Part shown: one piece after another, positions 26,703 to 36,148 of the stretch | Numbering within the stretch: position 1 is the stretch's first letter | How the letters are laid out: every line of letters starts with the position of its first letter | NCBI GenBank assembly: GCA_017935505.1 | Contig: JAGBHM010000032.1 | Coordinates: 1 to 64,000, forward strand | Length of the DNA: 64,000 bases | Reading direction: 5' to 3' | From: Bacteroidales bacterium | GTDB lineage: Bacteria > Bacteroidota > Bacteroidia > Bacteroidales > UBA932 | The notes under the pieces: generated by a model | Told to the model about the DNA's origin: nothing | Database searches by the model: none | What the model saw: the letters and a program-made list of their open reading frames with translations, nothing else | Made by a program: the position numbers and the translations under genes

Positions 26703-28577
26703 AATTTTACTTGTGGCTGTCTTCTGGAAGGCCTCATGCTGAATATATATTTCGGTAATGCGTGAGAATTTGTTTACACGGGCATTTACATATTCAGAAA
26801 CCTCTTTTTTCAGCGAGTCGAAAGAACTGCTCAGACTCTCTTTCAGCTCCTCTTTCTTGGAATGATATGAGGCAAAAGCATCCTCTCTCTTCTCTGCATA
26901 TGCCTTGTACAACTCGCGTCGTTTCTGGTCATATGCTTTTGCAAACTCGCTCTTCTTTAGGGCCAACTCCTTCTTCTTTAATTCATAAATGGCTGATATT
27001 TCAGCTTTTTTGCTGGAATAGGCCTCAATAAGCTCTGCTTTTTTTGCTTCATATTCCTGAATGAGTTCGCTCTTTTTCTCAAGGTAGGCTATGTAGAGCT
27101 CCTCTCTCTTCTTGTTGTAGGTCTCCAATTTATCGGGATTAGGATGTATCCTGGCAATCAGGTTACCTTTATGGGTTGTTACAAGAGATTCAACAACAGA
27201 GGCGTGCGAGTTGATTACAGTCTCAATCTCCTCCGGGTAGATGTTCTCTCCGCTTGGTCCGAGAATCATATTTTTGAGTCGGCCTCTGATTGAAAGCCAG
27301 CCCTTCTCATCAATATATCCAAGATCTTGTGTCCTGAACCAGCCATCCACTGTAAAGGCCTCAGCTGTGGCTTTAGGATTCTTGTAGTATCCCATCATTA
27401 TATTGTCGCCCTTTGCAACAATCTCGCCTTCGCCTGTCTCCGGATTTACATTGTCTATTCTCAATTGTACTCCCGGAACAGCAGGTCCTGTAGTCTGCCA
27501 TTTGACCATGCTTGGAATTGCTCCTGCAAGCAGTGGACAGCACTCTGTAAGGCCATAACCTATTGCATAAGGGAATTTTGCCTCATAGAGGAAGCGTTCC
27601 ACTGTTCCGTCGAGCTTTGCACCTCCTATACCAAAGAAACGTACATTTCCTCCAAACATCTCCTTCATCTGTTTTCCTACAATTTTATGCACAAGTTTTC
27701 TGCCCAGTACTGTCTTGTACATGGTTGCAGTGATCTTCTTTGCATTGATCTTTGGCAGGATTGAGTTCTTGTATATTTTCTCGATAATGAGCGGAACTAC
27801 CAGGATAGTTGTCGGTTTTACAACTTTGAATGCCTGGAGCAGAGCTGAAGGGGTAGGGGCTTTGTCGAGATAATATACTGAGGCTCCGCTGGAGAATGGA
27901 AGCAGAAGCGAAAGGCTGTTTTCCAATGTATGCGACAGTGGTAAAATTGAAAGCCATACGTCCCATTCAAAACTTGGGCGCAACTGCATTGCTGATTTAA
28001 GATGTGAGCAGAGGTTCTTGTGGCTCAGCATTACACCTTTTGAATTTCCTGTAGTACCTGAAGTATATATAATTGTAGCAAGCTCCTCCTCTTTTGGAGT
28101 GAATTCCGGTGCCAGGAGGGCCTCTTTAAGTTCAGATGCAGGCTTATTGCATGCACTTTCCCCTTTCAATACAGTGAAATCATCAATTTCAATGATTGTC
28201 TGCAGTTTCTCCTTTATTGCTCCCGACAGCTTCCTGGAGAGCTTTTTCGATACAAATATCGCTTTGGCTTCCGAGTGCTCCAATATATTTTCAATCTCTG
28301 TCTCCGAAAAATCGGGCAGCAGGGGAACTGCAATTCTGTTGTATGCTGCACAACTGAAAAAGGCTACACCCCAGTTGGGCATATTTTGGGAAAGGATACC
28401 TACTTTATCTCCCGGCTGGATGTTATTGCTCAGTAAAAGTTCTGATATCTCCTCGGTTTTATACCCGAATTGCTCATAAGTGTAAAAATCGCCACCTATT
28501 GTGCAGAGATATTTGTACTTGCTGAAAGCCTTTGTTTTACTGATAAATAGCTCCTTTATTGTTTTAAAATTCATCAT
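26682..28577 (-). CDS. Long-chain acyl-CoA synthetase with hendecad-repeat insert
   Basis: A 631-residue AMP-forming synthetase that activates fatty acids to acyl-CoA. Visible motifs are the P-loop IIYTSGTTGNSKGVMLSH (near 170), GYGLTECCP, the DGWFRTQDLGYID hinge motif, GRLKNMIL and the lid motif KTATSKIKRYL at the extreme C-terminus, containing the candidate catalytic Lys. Between hinge and lid, residues 487-581 form tandem 11-residue units beginning with Tyr and containing KK.EL (YEAKKAELIEA, YSSKKAEISAI and so on), interrupted once by a 7-residue unit. This adds about 90 residues of amphipathic helix to a normal enzyme. The stop codon sits in a terminator loop. Confidence 0.88.
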   Translation of the reverse strand: MMNFKTIKELFISKTKAFSKYKYLCTIGGDFYTYEQFGYKTEEISELLLSNNIQPGDKVGILSQNMPNWGVAFFSCAAYNRIAVPLLPDFSETEIENILEHSEAKAIFVSKKLSRKLSGAIKEKLQTIIEIDDFTVLKGESACNKPASELKEALLAPEFTPKEEELATIIYTSGTTGNSKGVMLSHKNLCSHLKSAMQLRPSFEWDVWLSILPLSHTLENSLSLLLPFSSGASVYYLDKAPTPSALLQAFKVVKPTTILVVPLIIEKIYKNSILPKINAKKITATMYKTVLGRKLVHKIVGKQMKEMFGGNVRFFGIGGAKLDGTVERFLYEAKFPYAIGYGLTECCPLLAGAIPSMVKWQTTGPAVPGVQLRIDNVNPETGEGEIVAKGDNIMMGYYKNPKATAEAFTVDGWFRTQDLGYIDEKGWLSIRGRLKNMILGPSGENIYPEEIETVINSHASVVESLVTTHKGNLIARIHPNPDKLETYNKKREELYIAYLEKKSELIQEYEAKKAELIEAYSSKKAEISAIYELKKKELALKKSEFAKAYDQKRRELYKAYAEKREDAFASYHSKKEELKESLSSSFDSLKKEVSEYVNARVNKFSRITEIYIQHEAFQKTATSKIKRYLYN

Positions 28578-28616
28578 GTTGTAGGTTGTGTATAAGTTTA
28601 GGCGAGTGTAGTTTGC

Positions 28617-28648
28617 AAAAAATGTGCCACCGAGGTCCGGGACACATT
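28617..28648 (-). terminator. Terminator after plsC
   Basis: Minus-strand hairpin with arms 28643-28648 and 28621-28626 plus an inner CCG/CGG stem, followed by six T. It begins 6 bp after the plsC stop and ends the parE-plsC pair. Confidence 0.75.
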
Positions 28649-28653
28649 ATGCT

Positions 28654-29214
28654 TCAGGCAATATCTTTGCCGGTGGTGAAGAGTTCGGGGTGTTTTCCTT
28701 TAAGCCCCATCTCTTTATAGATCTGTCTGATACGTTTCAAATCAGCCTGTGCATCATCCGTGAGCTCAAACCTTTCGCCACGGCTGATCTGTTTTCTGCC
28801 CCAATCGAAGTATCCAAGGTATACTGGAACATCGCAGGCTTTTGCAATTGTGTGGAATCCGGTCTTCCATTTTTCTGTAAGCTGTCGGGTTCCCTCAGGA
28901 GCTATGGCCAGATGCATCTTCTCTGCCTTGTTCATTGCATCAATCATCTGCTTGGCAACGGTAGCTCCTCTTTTGCGGTCTACAGGAACTGCTCCCAATG
29001 ATCTCATTAGTGGAGCCAGCGGCCCCCAGAAAAACTCTTTTTTTACCATAACGCTGGCTTTGCCGCCAACTGATGTATAGTATATCCATGAAATCACAAA
29101 GTCCCATGCAGAGGTATGTGGAACGCCCAAGATAATGCCTTTAGGACCGTCGATTGGCGGCAACATTGCCTTCCAGCCAAAAATCCATAGTAAAAATTTG
29201 CAGATGTATTTCAT
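28654..29214 (-). CDS. 1-acylglycerol-3-phosphate acyltransferase family protein
   Basis: A 186-residue PlsC-family acyltransferase. The catalytic HX4D box is present as HTSAWD near residue 33, and the phosphate-binding motif as APEGTR near residue 107. An N-terminal hydrophobic stretch (residues 3-20) would attach it to the inner membrane. It is short and may act on lysophospholipid or another acyl acceptor. It follows parE by 11 bp and ends in its own terminator. The adjacent acyl-CoA synthetase is separated by that terminator, so any functional link is by proximity only. Confidence 0.85.
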   Translation of the reverse strand: MKYICKFLLWIFGWKAMLPPIDGPKGIILGVPHTSAWDFVISWIYYTSVGGKASVMVKKEFFWGPLAPLMRSLGAVPVDRKRGATVAKQMIDAMNKAEKMHLAIAPEGTRQLTEKWKTGFHTIAKACDVPVYLGYFDWGRKQISRGERFELTDDAQADLKRIRQIYKEMGLKGKHPELFTTGKDIA

Positions 29215-29225
29215 CTTTCTCTCTT

Positions 29226-31214
29226 TTAGTTATTAGCAGTTTCAATGATCTCCTCCATTATCAGATCTGAACGGAGATTCTGTTTGATGAAGTTCTGTCG
29301 CTCCATGGTATTTTTGCCCATGTAGAATTCGAGCAGCTCGTGGATTGTGTCATCCTTGCTGAGTCTCACTCTGTCGAGTCTGATATCATCCCCTATAAAG
29401 TTGGCAAACTCATCCGGAGAGATCTCTCCAAGACCTTTGAATCGGGTTATCTCAGGGTTCTTGCCCAATTTTGCGATGGCCCTCTCCTTCTCCTCTGCAG
29501 AGTAGCAGTAGTAGGTCTCCATATCATCTTTATCAGCTCCTTTGCCACGTCTTTTTGAAGCACCTGCCTGGGAAGGTCTCTTTTTCCTCACCCTGAATAG
29601 CGGTGTCTGGAGTATGTAGAGGTGTCCCTGCCTGATTACATCCGGGAAGAACTGGAGGAAGAAAGTGAGCAGAAGCAGACGTATGTGCATGCCGTCCACA
29701 TCGGCATCGGTAGCAATTACAATTTTGTTATATCTCAGATTTTCAATATCCTCCTCAATGTTCAGTGCAGCTTGCAGCAGATTGAACTCCTCGTTCTCAT
29801 AAACAATTTTCTTGCTCAGGCCATAGCTGTTGAGAGGTTTACCCCTCAAACTGAATACAGCCTGGGTATTCACATTCCGGCTTTTTGTGATAGAACCGCT
29901 TGCAGAATCTCCCTCTGTTATAAAGAGCATTGAATCCTGGTTACGCTCATCTTTATCGTGGTAGTGGATACGGCAATCCCTCAGTTTCCTGTTGTGCAGA
30001 TTTGCCTTTTTTGCCCTCTCCCTTGCCAATTTCTGAATTCCGGAAATGGCCTTTCTCTCCTTTTCATTTTCAACCACCTTTTTAAGCAACGGATCGGCGA
30101 CAGATGGGTTTTTGTGGAGGAAGTTGTCGAGATGCTCAGTAATGAAATCTACAATGAAATTCCTTACCGAAGGACCATCTTTTGCAACATCTTTTGAGTT
30201 GAGGAATGTCTTTGTCTGGTTTGAGAAAGATGGCTCCTCAACCTTTATACTTACAGCCGCAACAATCGACTGGCGCACATCTTTAGGGTCGAAATCTTTC
30301 TTGAAGAACTCCTTTACGGTCTTTGCCACACCCTCTCTGAATGCGGCAAGATGGGTTCCTCCATGTATTGTATTCTGGCCATTTACAAAGGAGCTTATAT
30401 TCTCTCCATTCTCGGTTCCGTGTGTAATTGCAATCTCAATATCCTTTCCCGACAGATGTATCACAGGATAGAGCGGAGTCTCCGAGAGGTTGTCGTTTAT
30501 AAGATCCAGCAGACCATTCTTTGATTTGAACTCTGTTCCGTTGAAATTAAGTGAAAGTCCTGTATTCAGATAGGCATAATTGCGGAGCATGGTCTCGAGA
30601 TACTCATAATTGTAGCTGTAGTTCTCGTAAAGGGTCTCATCTGCAATATATTTCACCAGCGTTCCGTTCTTCTCGTTTGGAGCACTGCATTCACCGCTTT
30701 TTACAAGATCTCCCTTGCTGAACTCTGCATAGAAACTCTCGCCGTCTCTGAATGACTGTATATAAAAATATGTAGAGGTGGCATTTACTGCTTTGGTACC
30801 AACGCCGTTCAGTCCCACAGATTTGTGGAAAGCACCGCTGCCGTATTTTGCACCTGTATTCATCTTGCTCACAGCATCAATGAGTTTGCCGAACGGGATG
30901 CCGCGTCCGAAATCCCTTACGGTAACCACATTGTCTTGGAGTGTAATATTTACAGCCTTTCCAAAGCCCATGATGAACTCGTCGATTGCGTTGTCTACAA
31001 TCTCCTTGAAGAGAACATATATTCCATCATCGGGGCTGGAACCGTCGCCAAGTTTGCCGATATACATACCAGAACGCCTGCGGATATGTTCATTCCAGCT
31101 CAGCGTTTCAAAATCATCTTCTGTATAGTCAGCGACGCCGGTATTGCCAGCTTTTGATTTGGCCTTGCTTTCGCTTTGTGCTTCAAACAGCTCGTTCTGT
31201 GTACTTTCACTCAT
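29226..31214 (-). CDS. parE: DNA topoisomerase IV subunit B
   Basis: A 662-residue type IIA topoisomerase ATPase subunit that pairs with ParC to decatenate chromosomes. The GHKL ATPase domain shows EIVDNAIDE (Mg-binding Asn), DFGRGIPFG and [12 protein letters not shown]. The transducer and TOPRIM domains carry [12 protein letters not shown] and DADVDGMHI. The C-terminal PLFRV...RFKGLGEI segment is conserved. It is shorter than GyrB and lacks GyrB's typical extensions, and the N-terminal [22 protein letters not shown] matches Bacteroidota ParE. parC is not in the window. plsC follows by 11 bp. Confidence 0.92.
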   Translation of the reverse strand: MSESTQNELFEAQSESKAKSKAGNTGVADYTEDDFETLSWNEHIRRRSGMYIGKLGDGSSPDDGIYVLFKEIVDNAIDEFIMGFGKAVNITLQDNVVTVRDFGRGIPFGKLIDAVSKMNTGAKYGSGAFHKSVGLNGVGTKAVNATSTYFYIQSFRDGESFYAEFSKGDLVKSGECSAPNEKNGTLVKYIADETLYENYSYNYEYLETMLRNYAYLNTGLSLNFNGTEFKSKNGLLDLINDNLSETPLYPVIHLSGKDIEIAITHGTENGENISSFVNGQNTIHGGTHLAAFREGVAKTVKEFFKKDFDPKDVRQSIVAAVSIKVEEPSFSNQTKTFLNSKDVAKDGPSVRNFIVDFITEHLDNFLHKNPSVADPLLKKVVENEKERKAISGIQKLARERAKKANLHNRKLRDCRIHYHDKDERNQDSMLFITEGDSASGSITKSRNVNTQAVFSLRGKPLNSYGLSKKIVYENEEFNLLQAALNIEEDIENLRYNKIVIATDADVDGMHIRLLLLTFFLQFFPDVIRQGHLYILQTPLFRVRKKRPSQAGASKRRGKGADKDDMETYYCYSAEEKERAIAKLGKNPEITRFKGLGEISPDEFANFIGDDIRLDRVRLSKDDTIHELLEFYMGKNTMERQNFIKQNLRSDLIMEEIIETANN

Positions 31215-31235
31215 ATATAAAAATGATTATATTCA

Positions 31236-31263
31236 CATGCTTTACCATATCGGGTAAAACATG
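31236..31263 (-). repeat. Inverted repeat in the parE leader
   Basis: Eleven pairs (including one G-U in RNA) between 31253-31263 and 31236-31246 form a stem just downstream of the parE -7 box and about 20 bp before the start codon. It could be an operator or leader hairpin. Confidence 0.5.
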
Positions 31264-31271
31264 CAAATATA
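31264..31271 (-). promoter_or_regulatory. -7 box of parE
   Basis: The minus strand reads TATATTTG (TAnnTTTG), 50 bp before the parE ATG. The -33 position lies in the adjacent 80-bp repeat and is not TTTG. Confidence 0.45.
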
Positions 31272-31280
31272 ATCAAAATT

Positions 31281-31520
31281 ATTTTAAACTTTGTTTACAA
31301 TCACGCTGCGCCTCGGCATATCTTCAAGCAAGCTTGAGTTCTGCACTCGGCTTGCAGTTTATTTTAAACTTCGTTTACAATCACGCTGCGCCTCGGCATA
31401 TCTTCAAGCAGGCTTGAGTTCTGCTCTCGGCTTGCAGTTTATTTTAAACCTCGTTTACAATCACGCTGCGCCTCGGCATATCTTCAAGCAGGCTTGAGCT
31501 TTGCACTCGGCTTGCAGTTT
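31281..31520. repeat. Three tandem 80-bp intergenic repeats
   Basis: Units at 31281-31360, 31361-31440 and 31441-31520 are contiguous and differ pairwise at only a few positions. Each holds an interrupted palindrome (TCAAGC, 2 nt, GCTTGA) and a second potential stem (CTGCA, 7 nt, TGCAG, imperfect in two units). The array fills the gap between the asd stop codon, which it overlaps by two bases, and the parE promoter. An 80-bp period is not a multiple of three, so it is not coding. No spacers are present, so it is not CRISPR. Confidence 0.95.
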
Positions 31521-32589
31521 AGTTTATGAATCCTTTCTGGAGGAGCACTTCTGCAATCTGTACGGCATTGGTTGCGGCACCTTTTCTGAGGTTGTCGGCC
31601 ACACACCAGAGGTTAAGGCCGTTCTCAATGCTCGGATCTCTCCTTATGCGGCCTACAAATACCTCATCCCTGCCTTCAGAGTAGAGTGGCATAGGATATG
31701 GGAGTGCATTCGGATCTTTGCAGCCTATTGCCGGGTTCTGGTTCTCTCCGTCGGGTTTGATATTGTCCAGAACAACTACACCCGGTGTTGCAGAGAGAAT
31801 TTTTACAGCATCTTTTTCCTCAAATGACCTCTCAAATTCCAGATTTATCGACTCTGCATGGCCGCCTAATACAGGAATCCTTATGGCAGTAGGTGAAACT
31901 TTGATATTTTCGTCCCTCATGATCTTGTGGGTCTCATTTACCATCTTCATCTCCTCTTTGGTATAGCCGTTCTCCAGGAATTTGTCGATGTGCGGCAGAA
32001 GGTTGAGATCTATCTGGTAAGGATAGGCACACGGATACTCTCCGCCAATTATGTTGTGTTCAACGCCCTGCCACCTGCTTCTCTCTTCAACCAGCTGGTC
32101 TACAGCCTTTTGTCCTGTGCCGGTGATGCATTGGTAAGTTGATACTACAATTCTCTTTATCTTGTACTCTTTGTGGAGGTCTGCAATTGCAACGAGCATC
32201 TGTATTGTAGAACAGTTGGGATTTGCGATAATCATATCATTTTCCTCAACCACATCCGCATTGATCTCCGGAATGACCAGTTTTTTTGAAGGGTCCATTC
32301 TCCAACATGCGGAGTTGTCCACCACTCTGCAGCCAGCCTCTGCAAACATAGGTGCATATTTGGCTGAAGCATCGCTTCCAGCAGAGAAAATTGCCAGAAC
32401 AGGTTTCATCTCCACAGCCTCTTCGGGAGTAACAACCTCATATTCTTTGCCTTTGAAGGCGATTTTCTTTCCTTTGGATTTTGCCGAGGCAACCGGTATC
32501 AGTTCGCTTACCGGAAAATTCCTCTCTTCCAACACTTTCAACATTCTTGTGCCAACCAGACCTGTGGCACCCACTACTGCTACTTTCAT
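31519..32589 (-). CDS. asd: Aspartate-semialdehyde dehydrogenase
   Basis: A 356-residue NADP-dependent enzyme reducing aspartyl phosphate to aspartate semialdehyde. The N-terminal GATGLVG dinucleotide loop, the active-site NPNCSTIQ (catalytic Cys), the CITGTGQKAV substrate segment and GGHAESI with the catalytic His are present. I chose the ATG at 32587-32589 (MKVAVVGATG), since the 3-codon extension upstream starts with TTG. It is the last gene of the metY-metX-thrA-asd operon, 13 bp after thrA. The first of the 80-bp repeats begins inside its stop codon, and no classical terminator is visible. Confidence 0.95.
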   Translation of the reverse strand: MKVAVVGATGLVGTRMLKVLEERNFPVSELIPVASAKSKGKKIAFKGKEYEVVTPEEAVEMKPVLAIFSAGSDASAKYAPMFAEAGCRVVDNSACWRMDPSKKLVIPEINADVVEENDMIIANPNCSTIQMLVAIADLHKEYKIKRIVVSTYQCITGTGQKAVDQLVEERSRWQGVEHNIIGGEYPCAYPYQIDLNLLPHIDKFLENGYTKEEMKMVNETHKIMRDENIKVSPTAIRIPVLGGHAESINLEFERSFEEKDAVKILSATPGVVVLDNIKPDGENQNPAIGCKDPNALPYPMPLYSEGRDEVFVGRIRRDPSIENGLNLWCVADNLRKGAATNAVQIAEVLLQKGFIN

Positions 32590-32602
32590 ATATGTCAAAA
32601 TT

Positions 32603-35074
32603 TTATTTCAAAATATCATTCAACAATCCGCTGGCTGTTTGCCTTGCTCCTGCACCGGCGCCTTTGATTACTACCCCCTGAGGATAATATTCTGTGGTAA
32701 TTACCATGGCATTGTCGCTTCCCTCGAGAGAGTAGAACGGATGCGAAGAGTCTACCTCTGTAAGGGCAATCCTGTACTCTGGAGTTTCGCCACTTTTGTC
32801 GAGAATTGCCATGAAACGCAACTTCTTGCCATTTGATGCCGCATTCTCATAGGCCGCCTTCAATACCGGTTCCTCTGCCTCCAGTGCATTGTAGAAATAC
32901 TCCTGGTCATCAGCAAATGTTGCTCCCTGAGGTGCAAGTACAGAATCCGGCACAAATCCTTTGAAATTAATCTGTGATGATTCCAGCTCTTCTCCAGCCT
33001 CGCGTGCCGATATGATAAATTTTCTCAACACATCTGTACCCGACAGATCAAGTCTAGGATCCGGCTCAGTATATCCCAGCTCCTTGGCCTCTTTCACCAG
33101 CTGGGCAAAGCTCTTCTGTGCATTGTATGTGCTGAACAGGTAGTTGAGAGTTCCACTTACAATACCCTCTATCTTGAGGATCTTGTCACCGCTGTTCATA
33201 ATCTGCCTTATCATGGCAAGCACCGGCATGGCTGCACACACAGTTGTTTCATATCTGTAGGACACACCCTCTTCCAATGCACAGCTGAACAGCTCTTTGT
33301 ATGAATCGTAATTCAGTGAGTTTGCAATCTTGTTGCATGCAACAACCGAGATCTTGTTTCTGAACAGATCGGTGTACAAGCTTGCAATTCCTTTATTTGC
33401 AGTGCAATCCACAAATATCGCATCACTCAGTTTCAGCTCCGACAAAGCATCGATATATTCATTTGCAACATTAGACTCGCCGCTGCCCAATTGGGCAAGC
33501 ATCTGCTGCTGGTCACCAAGCTGTATGCCATTCTTATTTATAACGTAGTTCTTGCTGTTGCACAATCCGCAAACAACCAGTTCTTTGCCAAGTGTTCTTG
33601 CCAGATACTCCTTCTTTTCTCTGATTATTTCAACCAAAGCTTTTGATACAGTTCCGTAACCGGCAATGAAGAGGTTGATCCTTTTGCAGTTTCCTCCGAA
33701 GAACTCTTTATGGATTGCCCTGATGGCCTCGTGGACATGCTCTGTCTGTACAACAGCCGAAACATTCTTCTCAGAAGAGCCCTGTGCTATGGCGCGGATA
33801 TTTATTCCTTCGCGTCCCAATGCCTCAAACATCTTTCCGCTGGCTCCCGACTGGTTTTTCATGTCATCGCCAACCAGTGAAATGATAGAAAATCCCTTCT
33901 CCACGCGCAACGGATCAACTTTGCCTAATGATATCTCATAGGCGAAAAGCTCATCTGTGGCCTTTTTTGCTTTGTCGGCATCGGCTTCATCAATTGCTAT
34001 GCACATGGTGTGTACAGAAGAGGCCTGGGTGATGAGGATGATGTTTACATTATTTTTTGTAAGAGTGTCAAAGAGTCTGCTTGAATAGCCTGGGATACCC
34101 ACCATGCCGCTTCCCTCCATGGAGAGGAGTGCAATTTTGTTAGAGCTCGAAATTCCCTTTATCTTGCTATGGCCCTCAGGCGGGTTGCGCTCGATGAGTG
34201 TACCAGGATCCAATGGCTCAAAAGTGTTTTTTACATAAATTGGAATACCTTGTTTCACAACCGGTTGTATCGTTGGAGGATATACCACCTTTGCTCCGAA
34301 GTGCGAAAGTTCAAGAGCCTCTTTATATGATATGTTACGTATTGGATGAGCCTGTGGTACAACTCGTGGATCGGCAGTCATCATTCCGCATACATCTGTC
34401 CAGATCTCAAGGATTCTGGCCTGGGCTCCAACAGCAATCAGTGATGCTGTGTAATCAGAACCGCCTCTTCCCAATGTGGTTGTGCGACCCTTCTCATCCA
34501 TGGCAATGAAACCTGGCATAATGTAGAGCTTGTGGTTGCTCTGCTCAAAGAACTCTTTGATTTTCCAGTTTGTAAGATCTTGTATAACAATGTTTTTACC
34601 ATTTACAGGTTCTGTTGTTACAAGTTCCCGGGAGTCTTTCCAGATATGGCTTATGTTTAATGATTTGAGTTTTGCGCTTATAATTTTTGTGGAGAGAATT
34701 TCTCCAAAGCTTACAATATGGTCGAGGCTCAAATTACTCAGCTCCTTGAGAAGAAATACACCTTTGCAGATCTCTCTCAGTTTGTTGAAGAGCTCTTTGC
34801 ACTCCTGTTTTATTGATGTATAATCTTCTGCAGGGATAAGCTCCTCTATGAGTGATATGTGTCTCAATTCAAGCTGGTCTATGCGGACAGTATAATTTTC
34901 ATTCTGGCTGAGAGCCTCCTTGCCTATAGCAATAAGTTCATCTGTACATCCGCTTATGGCAGATGATACCACAACTGTCTTATCTTTCTTGAGGGCCTCT
35001 TTTACAATGGCTATTACTTTGTTTATATTTTTGGCATTGGCAACTGAGCTGCCGCCAAATTTCATTACTTGCAT
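32603..35074 (-). CDS. thrA: Bifunctional aspartokinase/homoserine dehydrogenase
   Basis: An 823-residue fusion. Aspartokinase occupies residues 1-300 (KFGGSSVANAKN at the start, GRGGSDYTA near 202). Tandem ACT domains for allosteric control lie at about 310-460. Homoserine dehydrogenase begins near 466 with INLFIAGYGTVSKAL and includes GTLNYLFS and GYTEPDPRLDLSGTDVLRK, and GATFADDQEYFYN is near the C-terminus. It controls entry of aspartate into the threonine/methionine pathway and also makes homoserine from the semialdehyde produced by Asd. Length matches ThrA/MetL. The start overlaps the metX end by 10 bp, so translation is coupled. Confidence 0.96.
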   Translation of the reverse strand: MQVMKFGGSSVANAKNINKVIAIVKEALKKDKTVVVSSAISGCTDELIAIGKEALSQNENYTVRIDQLELRHISLIEELIPAEDYTSIKQECKELFNKLREICKGVFLLKELSNLSLDHIVSFGEILSTKIISAKLKSLNISHIWKDSRELVTTEPVNGKNIVIQDLTNWKIKEFFEQSNHKLYIMPGFIAMDEKGRTTTLGRGGSDYTASLIAVGAQARILEIWTDVCGMMTADPRVVPQAHPIRNISYKEALELSHFGAKVVYPPTIQPVVKQGIPIYVKNTFEPLDPGTLIERNPPEGHSKIKGISSSNKIALLSMEGSGMVGIPGYSSRLFDTLTKNNVNIILITQASSVHTMCIAIDEADADKAKKATDELFAYEISLGKVDPLRVEKGFSIISLVGDDMKNQSGASGKMFEALGREGINIRAIAQGSSEKNVSAVVQTEHVHEAIRAIHKEFFGGNCKRINLFIAGYGTVSKALVEIIREKKEYLARTLGKELVVCGLCNSKNYVINKNGIQLGDQQQMLAQLGSGESNVANEYIDALSELKLSDAIFVDCTANKGIASLYTDLFRNKISVVACNKIANSLNYDSYKELFSCALEEGVSYRYETTVCAAMPVLAMIRQIMNSGDKILKIEGIVSGTLNYLFSTYNAQKSFAQLVKEAKELGYTEPDPRLDLSGTDVLRKFIISAREAGEELESSQINFKGFVPDSVLAPQGATFADDQEYFYNALEAEEPVLKAAYENAASNGKKLRFMAILDKSGETPEYRIALTEVDSSHPFYSLEGSDNAMVITTEYYPQGVVIKGAGAGARQTASGLLNDILK

Positions 35075-36117
35075 ATAATCACTTCTTTAAAAATGTCTGT
35101 AATCTGTTTCCATTCCAGCAGAAATCCGTCGTGGCCGAATAGGGAGGTGATCTCCCTGTACTGGGCTCCCGGAATATGCTCTGCCATAAATTGCTGTTCG
35201 CAGCAAGGGAAGAGTCCGTCGCTGTCTATTCCAACGCAGATGCAGTTTGCCTTTACCTGTTTCAATGCAGCCTCCACTCCTCCGCGTTTGCGTCCGATAT
35301 TATGGCTGTCGGTAATATATACCATAGAGTTGTAGGAATAGGCATCAAACCTGTCTACCAGCTTTTTTCCCTGGTATTGCTGATATGAGCCAACTCTTGT
35401 GCACCACATAGTATCTTCATCTGTTTCCGGTTGGGTTGTGAGATAGCCGGTATAGCTGCGATATGATATGAGGGCGAGAGCGCGTGCTGCGGCAAGTCCT
35501 CTCTTTCCACCCTTTGCAACTGCCTTTCCATCTGCCAGATCATATTCCTGAGCTTCAAATGTAGGGTCTGCATGGAGAGCCATCCTCATTGTTTCATTGA
35601 ATGCTCCGAGCCATGGGGTAACTCTGGCACCGCATGCCAGCAGAATCATATTTTTTATTCTGCTGCTGCTCATTATGCTCCATTCCAATGCCTGGAATCC
35701 TCCTACAGAACCACCAACCAGCAGTTCAATCTCCTCAATGCCAAGCTCTTTTCTGAGCAGTTCGTGACACGCGGCAATATCCCTTACCGTTGTTTTTGGG
35801 AATCCCAGCATGTATGGTTTTCCGCTATGCGGATTGATGGAGAGCGGGTTGGTGCTACCATAGCATGAACCGAGAATGTTTGCGCAGACAATTGTAAATT
35901 TGCGCGGGTCAAGATATTTGCCCTCGCCAACCATTGTATCCCACCATTCGCATGGGTTTGAATTGGCAGTGAGGGCATGTGTAATCCATACAACTTTTTT
36001 GGGCTGGGCCTCTTTGCCGTACTCTTTTGATATATGGTAGCAGATCTCTATACCGGAGAGTGTTTCGCCGCTCTCCAGAATAAGCTCTGCGTCATATCTG
36101 AAAAATCGTTTTTCCAT
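35065..36117 (-). CDS. metX: Homoserine O-acetyltransferase
   Basis: A 350-residue alpha/beta-hydrolase-fold enzyme transferring acetyl from acetyl-CoA to homoserine. The nucleophile elbow is GGSVGGFQALEW (usually GGSMGG), the oxyanion region HALTANSNPCEWW is clear, and the late Asp (GIDSDGLFP) and His (FGHDGFLLE) complete the triad. The ANILGSCYGSTNPLSINP block is diagnostic of MetX. I chose the ATG at 36115-36117 (MEKRFFRYDAELILESGE), where family homology begins; a longer reading frame would extend into metY. It lies 31 bp after the metY stop and overlaps thrA by 10 bp. Confidence 0.94.
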   Translation of the reverse strand: MEKRFFRYDAELILESGETLSGIEICYHISKEYGKEAQPKKVVWITHALTANSNPCEWWDTMVGEGKYLDPRKFTIVCANILGSCYGSTNPLSINPHSGKPYMLGFPKTTVRDIAACHELLRKELGIEEIELLVGGSVGGFQALEWSIMSSSRIKNMILLACGARVTPWLGAFNETMRMALHADPTFEAQEYDLADGKAVAKGGKRGLAAARALALISYRSYTGYLTTQPETDEDTMWCTRVGSYQQYQGKKLVDRFDAYSYNSMVYITDSHNIGRKRGGVEAALKQVKANCICVGIDSDGLFPCCEQQFMAEHIPGAQYREITSLFGHDGFLLEWKQITDIFKEVIICK

Positions 36118-36148
36118 AATTTTTGTCGGATTGATGAGCTTGCAACAA

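Noticed and set aside
31291..31497. Short open frames across the 80-bp repeats
   Set aside because: They come from the repeat sequence in one frame; the 80-bp period shifts the frame at each unit, and the peptides have no ribosome-binding context or known homology.
31281..31520. CRISPR-like repeat array
   Set aside because: The units are directly adjacent, 80 bp long and nearly identical over their whole length, so there are no spacers, and no cas gene is nearby.
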